Shown here: positions 1 to 15,799 of the stretch, piece by piece
How the letters are laid out: every line of letters starts with the position of its first letter
Numbering within the stretch: the stretch's first letter is position 1
From: Scilla litardierei
Lineage: Eukaryota; Streptophyta; Magnoliopsida; Asparagales; Asparagaceae
Direction: 5' to 3'
Assembly (NCBI GenBank): GCA_030789695.1
Contig: CM061142.1
Span: forward strand, 568,035,281-568,099,280
Length of the DNA: 64,000 nt
Translations under genes and position numbers: made by a program
The notes under the pieces: generated by a model
Databases searched by the model: none
What the model was told of the DNA's origin: nothing
What the model saw: only the letters and a program-made list of their open reading frames with translations

Positions 1-896
1 GGGGTGCGGAGCGGGGCGACAAGCGGGGGTCGATGCGGAACGCTGTGCGGGTTGGTGCTCTCGGTCTGACCGAGGGTCTCTCTCAGTCAGAGCGGGGGAA
101 CGGGGCGACGGCTGCTGCAGCGATGCGGAGCGGGGTTGGGTGCGGAGCGGCTAGCGGTCGGAGCGAGGGAACGGGGGCGATTCCTTCGGTCGTGCGGTGG
201 CTGAACGTCGCAACGTTGCGACGAATCGTCGCAACGTCCAATTTGAGTTTTGGAAGAGGCTAGGGCTAATTTCTTGCGAAAATAGGTCTTCCTAGGGGTT
301 GCTTATATAGTATAGATGGGTTGACGTGGTCTAGGGCTAAATCTAATAGGATTAGAAGTTTAAAATAATTTAAAATTTGAAATTCAACTTCTCCAACTCA
401 CCCAAGGGTTTGACTTGGTCCAAATGAGCTGGAAATTGGCTCAAAAATTCTTTAAAACGTTTAAAACTCAAATAAATTTTATTTGGCCGAAAATAATGTA
501 TAAATTAATTATTAAAAATAATATAAAACTTGTTAAAAATATTAAAGTGGTCAAATAAACTCCAAAAATTATAAAATAAATATCGGGGTGATCGTGATGA
601 CGAGAGTGAGCTAACTAAGAAGACGGATCTCAATTTTGACGTCGGACGACGAAACTAAAAATAGAAACGTCTCCCGTCAAAAGTGAAAATCGCCACGTCT
701 CATCGAAGAAGTTTAAATTGTGGGAAAACGACTCGAGAAACGTCGTTCCAAAATAGTGCCACTATTTAATATTCTCAGAGACGTTCATAGCGGCATATCA
801 CACAAAAGTGTTCACAAACGAATAAGGTCTAAAATAAACACGTGCACGGTCAAAAGCACGTGCACGAACAACGTACGACGAAAAGTGATCGTTACA
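1..896 (-). repeat. 3' LTR of element B (partial)
   Basis: This is the part of the 3' LTR inside the window. It matches 6597-7492 almost base for base and ends on the plus strand in GTTACA, which is TGTAAC at the LTR start in element sense. The polypurine tract follows at 897-910. The plus-strand reading frame across 33-263 lies wholly in LTR sequence, is Arg/Gly-rich and is not a gene. Confidence 0.9.
301..310 (-). promoter_or_regulatory. Putative TATA box of element B LTR
   Basis: On the minus strand this reads CTATATAAGC, about 590 bases inside the LTR from its U3 start at 896. The other LTR has the same motif at 6897-6906. Position and conservation fit an LTR promoter, but no start site can be proved from sequence. 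Confidence 0.4.
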
Positions 897-4554
<3,658 letters not shown>

Positions 4555-7492
4555 TGACACGCCCCGCTTCCCAAAAATATGGAGGCGAAGCGTGAGAAGG
4601 TCCGCTCAGACTTGAAGCTACAAAGCTGCAAGTCCGATAAGCGTCAATCAAATTCAAAACTGCAGGTCCTTGCAATGCGAGCGAAACAAGATAATAATAA
4701 TTAAATGAGACACAAGAATAATCTCAGAATATCCATAAATATAAATTCCAACATCGCAGAAAAGCCAATAGGCTGAAATAAAAGAGAGCCTAAAGGCCTA
4801 AACATGGCCAACAAAAGTACATCGTATAAACAAAGGTGCTACGCACCAACAACTAACAAAAGGCCTAAAACAAAATAAAGCTCAACAAAGACTCAAAGAA
4901 TGGTCACCGGTGTCCACCAAAATCCTCCTGGGCAGTCATGGACTCAGACTCAGCGTCAGCAACACATCACGTACTCAGCAATGGTCTCTGGCTCAGGGTC
5001 TAACATGTGACACCCAAAAGAGCAAGGGGCACATGTCAGCAAGTCTACAAGAGACTTGTGCAAGGAAACTGAAAGTAGGTAAAAGTAAAGCAACCTAGCA
5101 GTTCTAGCATGAGTGCAATGACATGGCAGTTTAAAGTATGAGTGCAACAAGTAAGTAAAGTAAAGTAAAGTACGAGCATGGCATTTAAACATGGCATGGA
5201 TGACAAGTATTACATGAATCATTCACAAGACAAGTACAAGACAAGAAAAGTAAGCACCTCGTGCACAGAGATTCCGTCTTTTGGCTAGAGGGCTGATCAG
5301 GCCACTCCTAAGCTCAAGCGAACGTTTATCCCTACCCCTCCACGTGTATCGAGCCAGGGCCTTACCCCCGAACGGGAATGCTCGCTTCTGGATCACGAGC
5401 CAGGAAGTGTTTTTAACAAGTATGGCATAGGGGTGCACCTAGCCGGTCCAGGGAACCCGGGCATTGGCTTTTGACCAACACATGAGGCCCGTTTCCCCCG
5501 GAAGTAGTATTCAAGGAGTACAAGTATTGTAGCGTGTGCTACGAATGCAACAATCAATTTGAATGACATGTAAGATGCAATGCATGGCAGTTAAAAGTGC
5601 GTACAGGTAAGGAAAGTAAACGTGACAGTTTAGTATGCATGAACAACAAGTTTAAAGGGTTGGATCTAGCTTCGTTGTCAAGCTAGATCAATTAGGTGAC
5701 GGATCTAGTTTCGTTGTCAAACTAGATCAAGTAGGCGTCTAGCCAGCTATCATTTCACTGACTAGTCTCTTTTACGCTAGGAACAAGGAAGTGGCCTAAA
5801 AACATGGCCCTACACAAGAGTTGGCAAGTTTCACTTGCCTGCAAGTACGAAGTCTGAGCACACCGTCCAATGAGTCCAAAAATCATAATTATCCTACGTG
5901 CACAAGTCCACCGGCCTAAAGTCCATATTATTAATCTTGATTAGTGAATTTAAAACATTTAAAATACTTTAAAAATACTGATTTTAGTCTTGATTAGCAT
6001 GTATTGGGTTGGGGGTCCTAGGGGTGCAAAGCGTTACCTCAACACGACGCGAAAGCTACACCGGTGTCGGGTAGCGACACCGGGGGTTGGAATAAAAGAT
6101 CGCGCTCCAAGTCCAGATTCCAATTTAGTTTCCTTGCTGGAAAGTTCAGAGCATCAACCGGAGCGAAGGTTCCAGATTCCAAAGCTAGCACGTGCGACGA
6201 CGGCTACGACGTGTCGCAACGTCGTACACGGTGAATCATCGGAGAGAAAACACCTAGGTGGGGCCCACAGTAGTCCTAGGGACCTTTGGGGGACCCACAA
6301 TACCTCTGGAGAACTTGGGGGGCCCACGGTGGCAAGTGGTGCGACGGATGCGGGGTTACGACGAATGGCTCTCGGTCGTACACAGCCAATGCGGGGAGAT
6401 CCGTCGGTCGTGCGCTGAGAATGCGGGGCTGCGACGTTTGGGGTGTGCAGCGGCTGCGGGGTGGCTGTGGTGCGAGGGTTCTTCTCGGTCAGTGCGGGAG
6501 AAACGCTCGGTCAGGCGCTTGGATGTGGGCGGGGCGATGTTGCAACGTTGCAACACTTGCAACACTGGTCGGTGCGGAGCAGCGGGTCGGTCGTGCGGGG
6601 TGCGGAGCGGGGCGACAAGCGGGGGTCGATGCGGAGCGCTGTGCGGGTTGGTGCTCTCGGTCTGACCGAGGGTCTCTCTCGGTCAGAGCGGGGGAACGGG
6701 GTGACGGCTGCTGCAGCGATGCGGAGCGGGGTTGGGTGCGGAGCGGCTAGCGGTCGGAGCGGGGGAACGGGGGCGATTCCTTCGGTCGTGCGGTGGCTGA
6801 ACGTCGCAACGTTGCGACGAATCGTCGCAACGTCCAATTTGAGTTTTGGAAGAGGCTAGGGCTAATTTCTTGCGAAAATAGGTCTTCCTAGGGGTTGCTT
6901 ATATAGTATAGATGGGTTGACGTGGTCTAGGGCTAAATCTAATAGGATTAGAAGTTTAAAATAATTTAAAATTTGAAATCCAACTTCTCCAACTCAACCA
7001 AGGGTTTGACTTGGTCCAAATGAGCTGGAAATTGGCTCAAAAATTCTTTAAAACGTTTAAAACTCAAATAAATTTTATTTGGCCGAAAATAATTTATAAA
7101 TTAATTATTAAAAATAATATAAAACTTGTTAAAAATATTAAAGTGGTCAAATAAACTCCAAAAATTATAAAATAAATATCGGGGTGATCGAGATGACGAG
7201 AGTGAGCTAACTAAGAAGACGGATCTCAATTTTGACGTCGGACGACGAAACTAAAAATAGAAACGTCTCCCGTCAAAAGTGAAAATCGCGACGTCTCATC
7301 GAAGAAGTTTAAATTGTGGGAAAACGACTCGAGAAACGTCGTTCCAAAATAGTGCCACTATTTAATATTCTCAGAGACATTCACAGCGGCATATCACACA
7401 AAAGTGTTCACAAACGAATAAGGTCTAAAATAAACACGTGCACGGTCAAAAGCACGTGCACGAACAACGTACGACGAAAAGTGGTCGTTACA
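4555..7492 (-). repeat. 5' LTR of element B
   Basis: The LTR begins on the plus strand TGACACGCCCCGC and ends GTTACA (TGTAAC...GTGTCA in element sense). It is 2938 bp. The last 896 bases match the LTR at the window start. The first kilobase resembles the chromovirus C LTR at 45280 and 61421. The GC-rich part at 6240-6840 carries overlapping long frames on both strands that simply follow composition. Confidence 0.85.
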
Positions 7493-8076
7493 GGATGGAC
7501 CACAAAAGCAAAGTGTAACTTGATCTTCAACTCGGAGCTAAATTCCATGAAGCCAGATTTGTCAAATTGTGTCACATTGTCCGTTATGATGGAACGAGTG
7601 ATACCGAATCGACATACAATCGACTTCCCTACAAAGCTCCTAACCTCCTTCTAAGTGATGCAGGCTAGGGGCTCTACTTCGATCCACTTGGTAAAGTAGT
7701 CAACTGCTACGATCGAGAATTTCTATTGCCCACTTACTGGTGTGAACGGACCGAGGATGTCTAATCTCCATTTAGCAAAAGGAATTGGACTGATGATGGG
7801 GACTAGGTTGATCGGTGGAGCTGAGCTATGTTTCGCAAATTTCTGGCAAGCGGGGAAATTCTTCACATACTCGGTCACCTCCTTGAACATAGTTGGCCAA
7901 AAGTAACATTGCCTCTGGGCTTTCAAGGCTAACGCCTTCCCTTCACAATGGTTTTTGCAATCACCTTCGTGAATCTCGTGAATCACATAGTGTGCTTCCT
8001 GTAGAGCCAAACATTTAAGGTAAGGAAATGTGTCGTATCTGATCCATCGCCTCTTGTACAATGAGCCTTCGAGCAT
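7493..8076 (-). pseudogene. Element F integrase, N-terminal part (truncated)
   Basis: Minus-strand translation gives the integrase zinc-binding region followed by the start of the catalytic core, with the first catalytic aspartate in RLDILGPF. It stops in frame near 7723. Residual core-like sequence runs on to 7493 in broken frames. Element B is inserted here, so the rest of the core and the C-terminus should lie to the left of B, outside the window. The protein would join the element's cDNA to the genome. It is not functional as seen. Confidence 0.8.
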
Positions 8077-8159
8077 GATGAATTGGTAAGACTTTCATTC
8101 CAGCTTTCATGCCTCCACTGGGTCGGTTGATTTCTCCCCCGTATTGAGGTACTTGACTA

Positions 8160-8639
8160 TCAGGTCCATCCAAGTGATCCTTGATCAATACACATCAGCT
8201 CCTCTTCAGGTGCACTCGGGTGTTGTAGATGCTGTACATACACATTTCGCCCTAATCCTACTGGTGATGATGAGGCAAGATTTGATAAGGCATCGGCTCG
8301 GTGGTTCTTTGACCTTGTGATATGGTGGATTTCCACTTGCTTGACCTTGGTCAGCTCCGATCTTGCGATCTGCATGTAGTTCTGCATTGTCCCTTCCCGA
8401 GCCTTGTAACCTCCATTCAGCTGGTGAAGTATCAAGTGAGATTTGCTGTGGAGGTGAACCACCTTTGCCCCCATTGCTCGAGCCAACCTGAGCCCATTGA
8501 TGGTAGCTTCGTACTCTGTCCCATTGTTCGTGGTTTGAAAGTTGAACCATATAGCATACTCGATTATATGGCCCTTTGATGTTTGGATGATTATACCCGC
8601 TTCGCATCCAGTTCGTGTTGCAAAGCCATCTAATTGCAC
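8160..8639 (-). pseudogene. Element F second (archaeal-type) RNase H
   Basis: A 159-residue minus-strand frame begins in a DG..T..GCEAGIII segment. It continues with TTNNGTEYEATINGLRLA, which is the conserved N..EY..L pattern of plant Tat aRNH domains, and ends with HHITRSKNHRADALSNLAS, the typical ADALS end. The domain sits between the retroviral-type RNase H and integrase, as in Tat/Ogre. It has no start codon of its own in the family because it is part of the pol polyprotein. Degrades the RNA strand in RNA-DNA hybrids. Confidence 0.8.
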
Positions 8640-8729
8640 GATCCATGCCCCATCCTCTCCCCACGCAGATGTTGAGGAGCTGATACCTGTCGAGAAAGAA
8701 GAGTGGAGATTGGGTCGTAAGTTGACAAA

Positions 8730-9720
8730 TTATACCTTTGCTGGAGGATCGTCGTCACATGTGAGTTCGACGATGAAATCAGCTAGGGCTTTTCCTTTTA
8801 TGGCAGTCTTAGGTTTGTATTGGATGTCGAATTCACTCAGCTCGACCCCCCACTTGGTCATTCTTCTTGATCGATCAAGCCTCTTCAGAGTTTGCTCTAA
8901 GGGGGTGTTAGTGAGCACCAGAATGGTGTGTGCTTGAAAATAGGGTCAAGACTTCTTGCTGACTGGATCAGAGTAGACACTAGCTTCTCTATTCTGGAGT
9001 AGTTGACTTCAGCCCCTCGGAGGGCCTGACTCACATAGTAGATTGGCAGTTGTATTCCTAAATATTCCTTGATGAGGGTCGAGCTTATCGCCTCCTTGGT
9101 GGCGGCTAAATAGATGATCAGCTGGTCACCAGTTAGTAGTGGTGGACTGCGAAGATATTCCTTCAGCTCAGAGAAAGCCTTCATGCAGTACAAATCCCAA
9201 TCGATGGTATTTTTGTCCTTCGAGGTTGATGTTATCACTTTCCTTAACACCCTGAAGAAAGGTAATGATCGTTCGGCCGATTTTGGCAGAAATCGACCGA
9301 GGGCTGCTATCCTTCCATTCAGTCTTTGAAGCTCTCTTATAGTGGTGGGCTCCGGTTGACCTCGATACCTCAACTTGTCAATATGAACTCGAGTAACTTC
9401 CCAGACCGAACCCCAAAAGTACACTTGGTGGGGTTTAACCAGAGGTTGTACCGATGAATCTCTGTAAAAGTCTCTTGGAGATCTGCGATATGATCTGTTG
9501 GCTTCTTTGACTTGACCAATATATCATCAACGTAGACCTCCAATTTCTGCCCAATTTGAGCCTTGAAGACCTTGTTCATCATTCGTTGATACGTCGTCCC
9601 TGCATTCTTCAAACCAAATGGCATTTTACTATAACAAAAAATACCTCGATCTGTGATGAAGGAAGTCTTTTCTTTGTTCTTAGGCGCTATTTGGATCTGG
9701 TTGTAGCCCGAGAAAGCATC
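8730..9720 (-). pseudogene. Element F reverse transcriptase (C-terminal two thirds) and first RNase H
   Basis: Minus-strand frames 9720-9370, 9424-8897 and 8918-8730 follow each other with frameshifts. The RT part reads PFGLKNAGTTYQRMMNKVF, then the catalytic motif VYVDDILVKSK. After the RT comes the connection GRIAALGRFLPKSAERSLPFF and an RNase H with YYVSQALRGAE, ending in IKGKALADFIVEL. The RT is interrupted at 9720 by element G exactly after the piece at 21229. The frame resumes there, so the break is an insertion and not a deletion. Confidence 0.85.
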
Positions 9721-10648
9721 TGTTACAGGTCAAGTCTGCCCAACAATAGAATTTGTATTTAATGGGGAAATCATGGGTATAATGATTACAAGTATGGGGT
9801 TGATGATGAGGCTAGCATGACTTGGAGCAAGTTTCAGAGGCGAAGAATCCAAGGTCACCTGATGGTCGCCGAAGATTACCGACTTCCGGTAGATAAGGCG
9901 AGCTTCTTGCGAGAATAACAACTCATCAGGAAGGCAGGGTTGGCTGTCAACCCGTAGCCTCTCCAATGCTTAAGTCAGTGAATGACTTGTAAGGAGTATG
10001 TCGAACACGCTTGACGATCTTAAGGCAAATCTGCGTAACGTGGCGAGCTTATAAGGAAGGCACATATATATGCGGGATATCCGACCTTGACTATTGGATA
10101 TGAGTTAAGATTTCACCTAACCAACCCCCTTCTTGGTGGCTGGAGGGGGGTATTTATAGGGTCAAGAGTCGGTTGATCACCGTCCAATCACCTGTCGAGT
10201 TTGCTTAGCTGGAGCACAAGTGGAGACACAATAGGTCGGCGAGGGTGTCAGAGATATTTACGCATTAATGGGTGTCATACGGTGTTAGACACATTAATGC
10301 ATTAATGAGAGATGCGATGGGCGACCATCAGTTCTCGCCCTTAACCTCTGGCATTAATGGAGGCGTAGGTGGCCCTGCGTTACCCTGTCAGATATATTTA
10401 TGCGAGGCCGCCCTAACCAAGCTCGGCGACCGAGCTTGGTGTCTTTGGCGTGCTTCTTGTGAGGAGTGTAGGCTACCTTCTTTTTTTGACCATGATGGTG
10501 AGCTTGTCGTTCGGTGAGGAGAGCTTTCTAGTGTTGCGGTGACCTTCCGTTCGGGCTTGTTCTTATTCAGGAGGGTCGGAGAGCTGTCCGTTTAGGCTTC
10601 AAATATGTATGTGCCTTTATTATCTGGGCCGGCCTTAAGGCCGTAACA
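9721..10648 (-). repeat. 3' LTR of element G
   Basis: 928 bp, plus-strand TGTTACAGG...CCGTAACA. On the minus strand it starts TGTTACGG directly after the polypurine tract. A minus-strand TATAAATA lies at 10151-10158, and the matching motif in the other LTR is at 20714-20721. Both fit a promoter at the U3/R border. Confidence 0.9.
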
Positions 10649-10930
10649 ATTACCCCCATCATTAAAGTTCGTAACGACAAGCCCGGCTCAGCTCGGATGA
10701 CGTGTCGCACTCCCATTAGACGAGGGCTGGTCGGCAGCATTTAATTCGAACGGACCGCCAAATCTCTCAAATCATAATGGCGATTCGTCGATGGGGGGGG
10801 GATCGAGGCATCTGATCGCTCGAAGAGTGACACATGGCTAACATGATCGTGGGGAGAAGTCGATGCGCCAGTCTCGCCCAGATCTCATCATGTGGCCCAC
10901 ATCTGACAGATGAGATCGTACGACTCTCCC

Positions 10931-10938
10931 TATAAATA
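10931..10938 (+). promoter_or_regulatory. TATA box of the antisense gene in element G
   Basis: TATAAATA within CTCCCTATAAATAGAGACG, 172 bases upstream of the ATG at 11103, on the strand opposite to the element. It lies outside the LTR, so the antisense gene appears to have its own promoter. This is inferred from position and consensus only. Confidence 0.6.
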
Positions 10939-11102
10939 GAGACGGGGGCAGTGAGAGGGAGTTTTCTCCCAAATTTTCAAAATTTCTGCTTCCGTTCTTC
11001 GTTGCTGAGAGCTCTCGTCGTCGACCGTCATGCCATCATCCTTTTGCAACCGTCGGAGCTCCATTCATCTTCCTTCTTCTTACGTATCCTCTCGATCCAA
11101 CC

Positions 11103-13070
11103 ATGGCTTCCTCTGCTTCTTCCACTTCAAATTCCTACGTTGAGAGGTGGTTCAACGAACTTAATGAAGGCGACACAGCAGAATCGGAGCCGGTGGTGTC
11201 GGAGGAGCCGATGGTGTCTTGGCTGGAGGAGTGGAAGGTAAACCCAGCGGTCGGACATGCTGTCGCCTCGTCATCGTCGATCAAAAGGGACCCCAAGAAA
11301 GGAAAGTGGCCTAGGTTGGCCGCCAAGGTTCTAAGCGGTAGCGAAGTCATGACCTCAGTCCCCGTGAAGATCCTAGCCCAAATGTCCCAACTGCTGACCT
11401 CCTCCATCCCCGAAATTTGCTCCAAGTTGATCCGGTCGCTCTACACAATTCACCTCCCCGAATTCAATGCGCGAGTTTGATCCCCAAGGGACAACGAGGT
11501 CGACGTCTACTATCCGACCTTCACCTTGGGGCTTCGCTTCCCGCTCCATCCCTTCCTCCTCCTCATCCTTCACTTCCTCGAACTTCCCCTCTTCCAATTG
11601 ATGCCAAACTCCATTAGCTCGATAGTCGAATTTCTCATCCTCTACTCTGCCAGCGGTATAAGTCCGATGTTGTTGCTGTTCCAATACTTTTATGAGGTGA
11701 AGAGGAAGGGGACGTACTACTACGTCTGTGCGAGGAGGGGTCGGCCTCTCGTCCTTGGTCTGTCAGGGAAAGTGCAGGACTGGAAGGAGAGGTTCATCTT
11801 TGTCTCGACGTCGGTGGACTTGGCTCTGAGGTCAAACTAAGGGACATTGAATCCCTCAGTGAACGTCGAGGTAGTTCTTGAGGGGGGCGACCTGAAGAAT
11901 GCCAAGATCCTGGAGGAGATCCCCAGGGAGAGCAGGGATATGAAGGGTTTAGTCATGGACGAGCAGATCACCCAGCATGTCTGGGTCGAATGTTCGAGCT
12001 TAGCGATCAACTTCTGATATGCTCATCTTGATCTGTCTTCTTTTTGCAGGTGCAGCCATGAGTCTTTCAAGAGACGAGCTGATGAAGATGGCGAAGGACG
12101 CGACGACCAAGGTGCCAGCGGCCAAGGTCAAGGGCAAGGAACAAGCGCCCAAGGGCTTGACGAAGGTCGGACATAAGTGGAGCCAGGAGGTAGTGGCCAT
12201 CGCTCGGGCCGAGAGGGAGGAGAGGAGTAAGAAACCGAGGAAAGAGTCCGCGTCGACCGATCACTTTTCTCGTACGAGCAAGGCGGCATCAGGTAGACTT
12301 GTCGACCTCGATCCAGTCGAGGAGCCAGTGGCCGACCTTGCACTCACCATGCCCCATGGTCTATCGACCCAGGTGATCTTCACGCTCCCCCGTCAGTTTG
12401 GCCGCCCCTTCGAAAACTTTGGCTGGGTCGGCCAAAACCAGCCAGACCGCAGCTGTCACACGCTGGCCCTTCGGGTGCCCGTCATCTGGGCTTGGGAAGC
12501 CGGGCCACCCTAGCTGTGACGCGACACTCGCTACCTTCAAATCGAAGAAGGATGAGATCCTTGCCCTCCCATCGGTGAAGATTATCGCGTCGCTCTACTC
12601 GGTGGGTACCTATGAGTCCGTTTTTGATAAGGCTGGGGTAGCGACATGCTTGGCAGAGAATAACACTCTGCCGAGGGACGAAGTTTCGGGGGCTCTATGC
12701 AACCCAGAAGGAGTCATTCACCGAACTGGAGAAGGTCGCGGAGGAGACGAAGAAGAGGGCCAGGGACAAGGAGGCCCGGAGGGTCGCCACCGAGAACATC
12801 CTGGCCACAGAAAGGGAGACGGTCACGAAGAAGACCGCCGACCTCGAGCGACAGGTCACCAAGCTGAAAAAGGTCGACTTTGATAAGGTTGAGGATGAGG
12901 CCGTCTGCCAGTACCAGGTCAAGGATTTCGTCCCCGCCCTGATAGACATGAGGGCTGAGGCTTCAATAAGGGTCGGGAGGCCGGCATTGAGATGGTCAAG
13001 ACGAGGTTGGGGAAGCTCTACCCCAACCTGGAGATTGACTTCTCCCATCTGTCAGCGGCCTAAGACGATG
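11103..13070 (+). pseudogene. Antisense gene (aORF) of Tat element, putative gypsy-type transposon domain
   Basis: The start at 11103 has a good plant context (AACCATGGCT). The frame runs to a stop at 11478-11480, continues in the same frame to 11838-11840, then to about 12017. The middle part, with GLRFPLHPF, QLMPNSISSIVEFLILY and YYYVCARRGRP, resembles the plant 'putative gypsy type transposon' family (Pfam PF04195 from memory). A likely intron ends TTTTTGCAG at 12049; its donor is unclear. The downstream exon encodes a Lys/Glu-rich region and, with frameshifts near 12510 and 12700, a coiled coil (about 12700-12880). The last part carries KDFVPALIDMRAEA and ends near 13062. Such antisense ORFs are known near the 3' LTR of Tat elements; their function is unknown. 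This copy is broken. Confidence 0.7.
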
Positions 13071-13540
13071 AAGGGGAGGCTTCCCCCACTGCATGTGTCA
13101 AATGGGCAGAGACTCTGGCCAGCGACGACCAGGCGGGCGACCAGGCGGACTCCCAGGTCCCAAAAGGTGGAGACCCAGAAGGTGGTGACCGAGTTGAGGT
13201 GCCGTAGTCTGGGTGGCATCAATGTATAGCCGGCCTTGAGGCCGAGCTTGGAATTTTTTGTTGTAACTCTGAAGTGTATATATAATGAAATGGATTTGGA
13301 AGCTCTTGGCTTACTGTTGTTGTTGTTCGTATGCCTTGTTTCCTTGCTGTTGTTTGTTCTTTGCTTTGTGTCTTCTTTGCTTTGTGTCTTTGTATGTGTA
13401 TGCCCCCAACATTCGGCATGGACTAGCTTAAGGTCGAGGAGAGGCGGAATGTTGTAGAGTTTGAGAGTAATCTTGGGAATGACTTTTATAGGTCGGTTGA
13501 CGAAGTTCCTTAGTAGGTCGCCCTTGGAGTCTTTGAGTTT

Positions 13541-14095
13541 GGGTAGCAAGGTCTGACCTGCTATGGGTAGCTAGATCGCGATTTGCCCCGTAGGTCTTGG
13601 AGAAGTCAAGTCAAAGCTGAAGTTCATCTAGTCCCCCTTTAGCCTTTCGGGGGCCGTATCCCTGGATCTTCCCTAGTTGGGTAGCGGGGTCTGACCTGCT
13701 ATGGGTAGCTAGGCCGCAATCTGCCCTGGAGATCTTGGAGAGGGCAAGTCAGAGCTAAATATCCTCTAGTCCCCCTCAGAGCCTTTCGGGGGCCGTAGTC
13801 CCGAATCTTCCCCGGTTTGGGTTGCGAGGTCCGACCTGTTATAGGTATCTAGGACACGGTCTGCCCCAGAGGTCTTCGAGAGGGCAAGTCAGAGCCAAAG
13901 CTCCTCTAGTCCCCCCGGAGCCTTTCAGGGACCGTAGCCCGGGATCTTCCCTGGTTTGGTTAGCGAGGTCCGACCTATTATGGACAGCTAGGCCGCGATC
14001 TGCTTCGGAAGTCATGGAGAGGGCAAGTCAGAGCCGAAGCTCCTCTAGTCCCTCTGGAGCCTTATATTTGCTTGTGGCATGTGAGTTCGCTCCTA
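13541..14095. repeat. Four-copy minisatellite, about 139-bp unit
   Basis: The phrase GGTCTGACCTGCTATGGGTA recurs with changes from starts near 13541, 13679, 13819 and 13957. Each unit also contains a C-rich stretch (CTAGTCCCCC) followed by GGAGCCTTTCGGGGGCCGTA or a variant. The array separates the integrase end from the antisense gene of element G. Confidence 0.8.
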
Positions 14096-14440
14096 GAGTT
14101 TGAGCCGACCTCGATCTATGACTTTATCTACTAGATCATCCTGTGAGAGCTTGGGCTTTTGAGCATACAACTGATTTATGAGCTGGGACTTTCTCGCACA
14201 TAAGAAAGGGGCGAAGCATAGATAAGTCGAAGTGTAACGACATGTCGGGGATAGTGAAACCTGTGATTTTCTTTCGGGTCGTCTTGTGAGAGTCGGGGAT
14301 CTTGAACGTTTAGCCGACCTTTATGAAGGCGCTCTTAATTTCAGAGTGGAGCTGAAATTTTTATTCAGACAACTCATTGAGTGTACAAATACAAAACTAT
14401 TTATTTGAAATATTTATTAAATGTACAAACATTAAAACAT
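14096..14440. other. Non-coding spacer of element G
   Basis: About 345 bases between the minisatellite and the integrase stop. It has no convincing reading frame. It is AT-richer toward the integrase end, with two copies of a short TTTATT(T/G)AAA-like segment at 14399-14445. Confidence 0.5.
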
Positions 14441-15790
14441 TTATTGAAAATATTTGAGCAAATGCTCGGCGTTTGATGGATGGGCTAATTCCTTGCCCTC
14501 CATGGTCGCCAAAATATAGGTCACTGGTCCCACAATGTCTGCTATTGTGTAGGGGCCTTCCCATTTGGCGGAGAGCTTTCCTCGGCGGTCGATCTCTGGT
14601 CTGAAGGTTGCATCTCTGAGGACGAGGTCGCCGACTCTGAAGCTCCGCTTCCTCACACGAGAGTTGTAATATCTCGACATCCTCTGGATGTGCTTGATAA
14701 GGCTTGTTAGAGCACGATCCCTTACCTTGTCGATGAGCTCAATGTAGATGTCGAGGCCCTCTCCATTTGCTTCTTCGTTGAAGTGTTGGAGCCGGAGGTA
14801 TTCCTTGCCGACCTCCACTGGGACGACAGCCTCTGCCCCATAAGCCAGCATGAAGGGGCTCTCACCGATTGAAGCTTTGTATATGGTGCGGTAGGACTAG
14901 AGGATACCGGGTAGCTCGTCAGGCCAATATCCAGAGGCACAACTGACCTTGTTCTTCAAAGGCTCAAGGATGCACTTGTTTGCTGCTTCGGCCAAGCCAT
15001 TGCATTGTGGATGCACCACAGAGGCAAAGTGGAGGTTGATACCCCAATCCGAGCAGAAGATTCTGAAGTCCGCAGAGTCGGACTTCTTTCCGTTGTTCGT
15101 CACTATAGAGCGGGGTACCCCAAAGAGGCATATAATTGACTTCCAGACGAAGTTCTTAATGTCCTTCCAGGTGATGCGTGCCAATGGCTCCGCCTCGATC
15201 CATTTGGTGAAGTAGTCGACAGCGACGTCGAGAAATTTCATTCCTTCTATTGCCATGGGGAATGGCCCGAAGATGTCGAGGCCGCACTTGTCGAACGGGA
15301 CCGGGCTGAGGATCGAAATTAGGTCGGCGGGCGGGATGGTTGTATGTTTGAAGAATCTTTGGCACTCCTCGCACCGCTTGACGTAGTTGGTTGCATCCTT
15401 CAGCATGTTCAGCCAATAGTAGCCCTGCCAGATTACCTTGTGCGCCAGGGTGCGGCCACCGTAGTGATTCATGCAGAGCCCTTCACGTATCTTGCAGACG
15501 ACCTCCTCCACTCTGCTTGGCCCAATGCATTTCAAATAGAGCAAGATGTCGTACCTTGCGTGTTGGTAAAGTATGCCGTCGAAGATCATGAATGTTAAGG
15601 CCAACCTTTCAATCTTTCGTGCCTCCAGCCTGTCTTCTAATAGGGCTCCGGTTTCTAGGTATGTGACGATCGGGCTCATCCATGATTGCTCCAGGTCGAC
15701 GCATAGTAGTTCGCCCTCCTCGATGCTTGGTGTCAGCAAGTTCTCGATGTAGTTAGCTTTCCCAATCTCGGCCGACGGAGAGGATGCCAA
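14441..15790 (-). pseudogene. Element G integrase
   Basis: Two minus-strand frames, 15790-14897 and 14851-14441, cover the whole integrase. The zinc-binding part reads MNHYGGRTLAHKV and ends CEECQRF. The core has the first Asp in CGLDIFGPFP. The second motif reads IVTNNG where the family has TDNG, so the catalytic Asp is lost. The glutamate is kept in NGLAEAANK. After a break at about 14880 the frame continues with the conserved MLAYGAEAVVPVE and a C-terminal region with GDLVLRDA and KWEGPYTI, ending LLKYFQ. There is no chromodomain, as expected for Tat. Inactive as seen. Confidence 0.85.
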
Positions 15791-15799
15791 ATTTTAGAT

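Noticed and set aside
33..263. Arg/Gly-rich plus frame at the window start, repeated at 6443-6859
   Set aside because: It lies in the GC-rich part of the B LTR, has overlapping open frames on both strands and no domain.
5223..5438. Minus frame of 71 residues in the B LTR
   Set aside because: No homology seen and it lies within LTR sequence shared with other copies.
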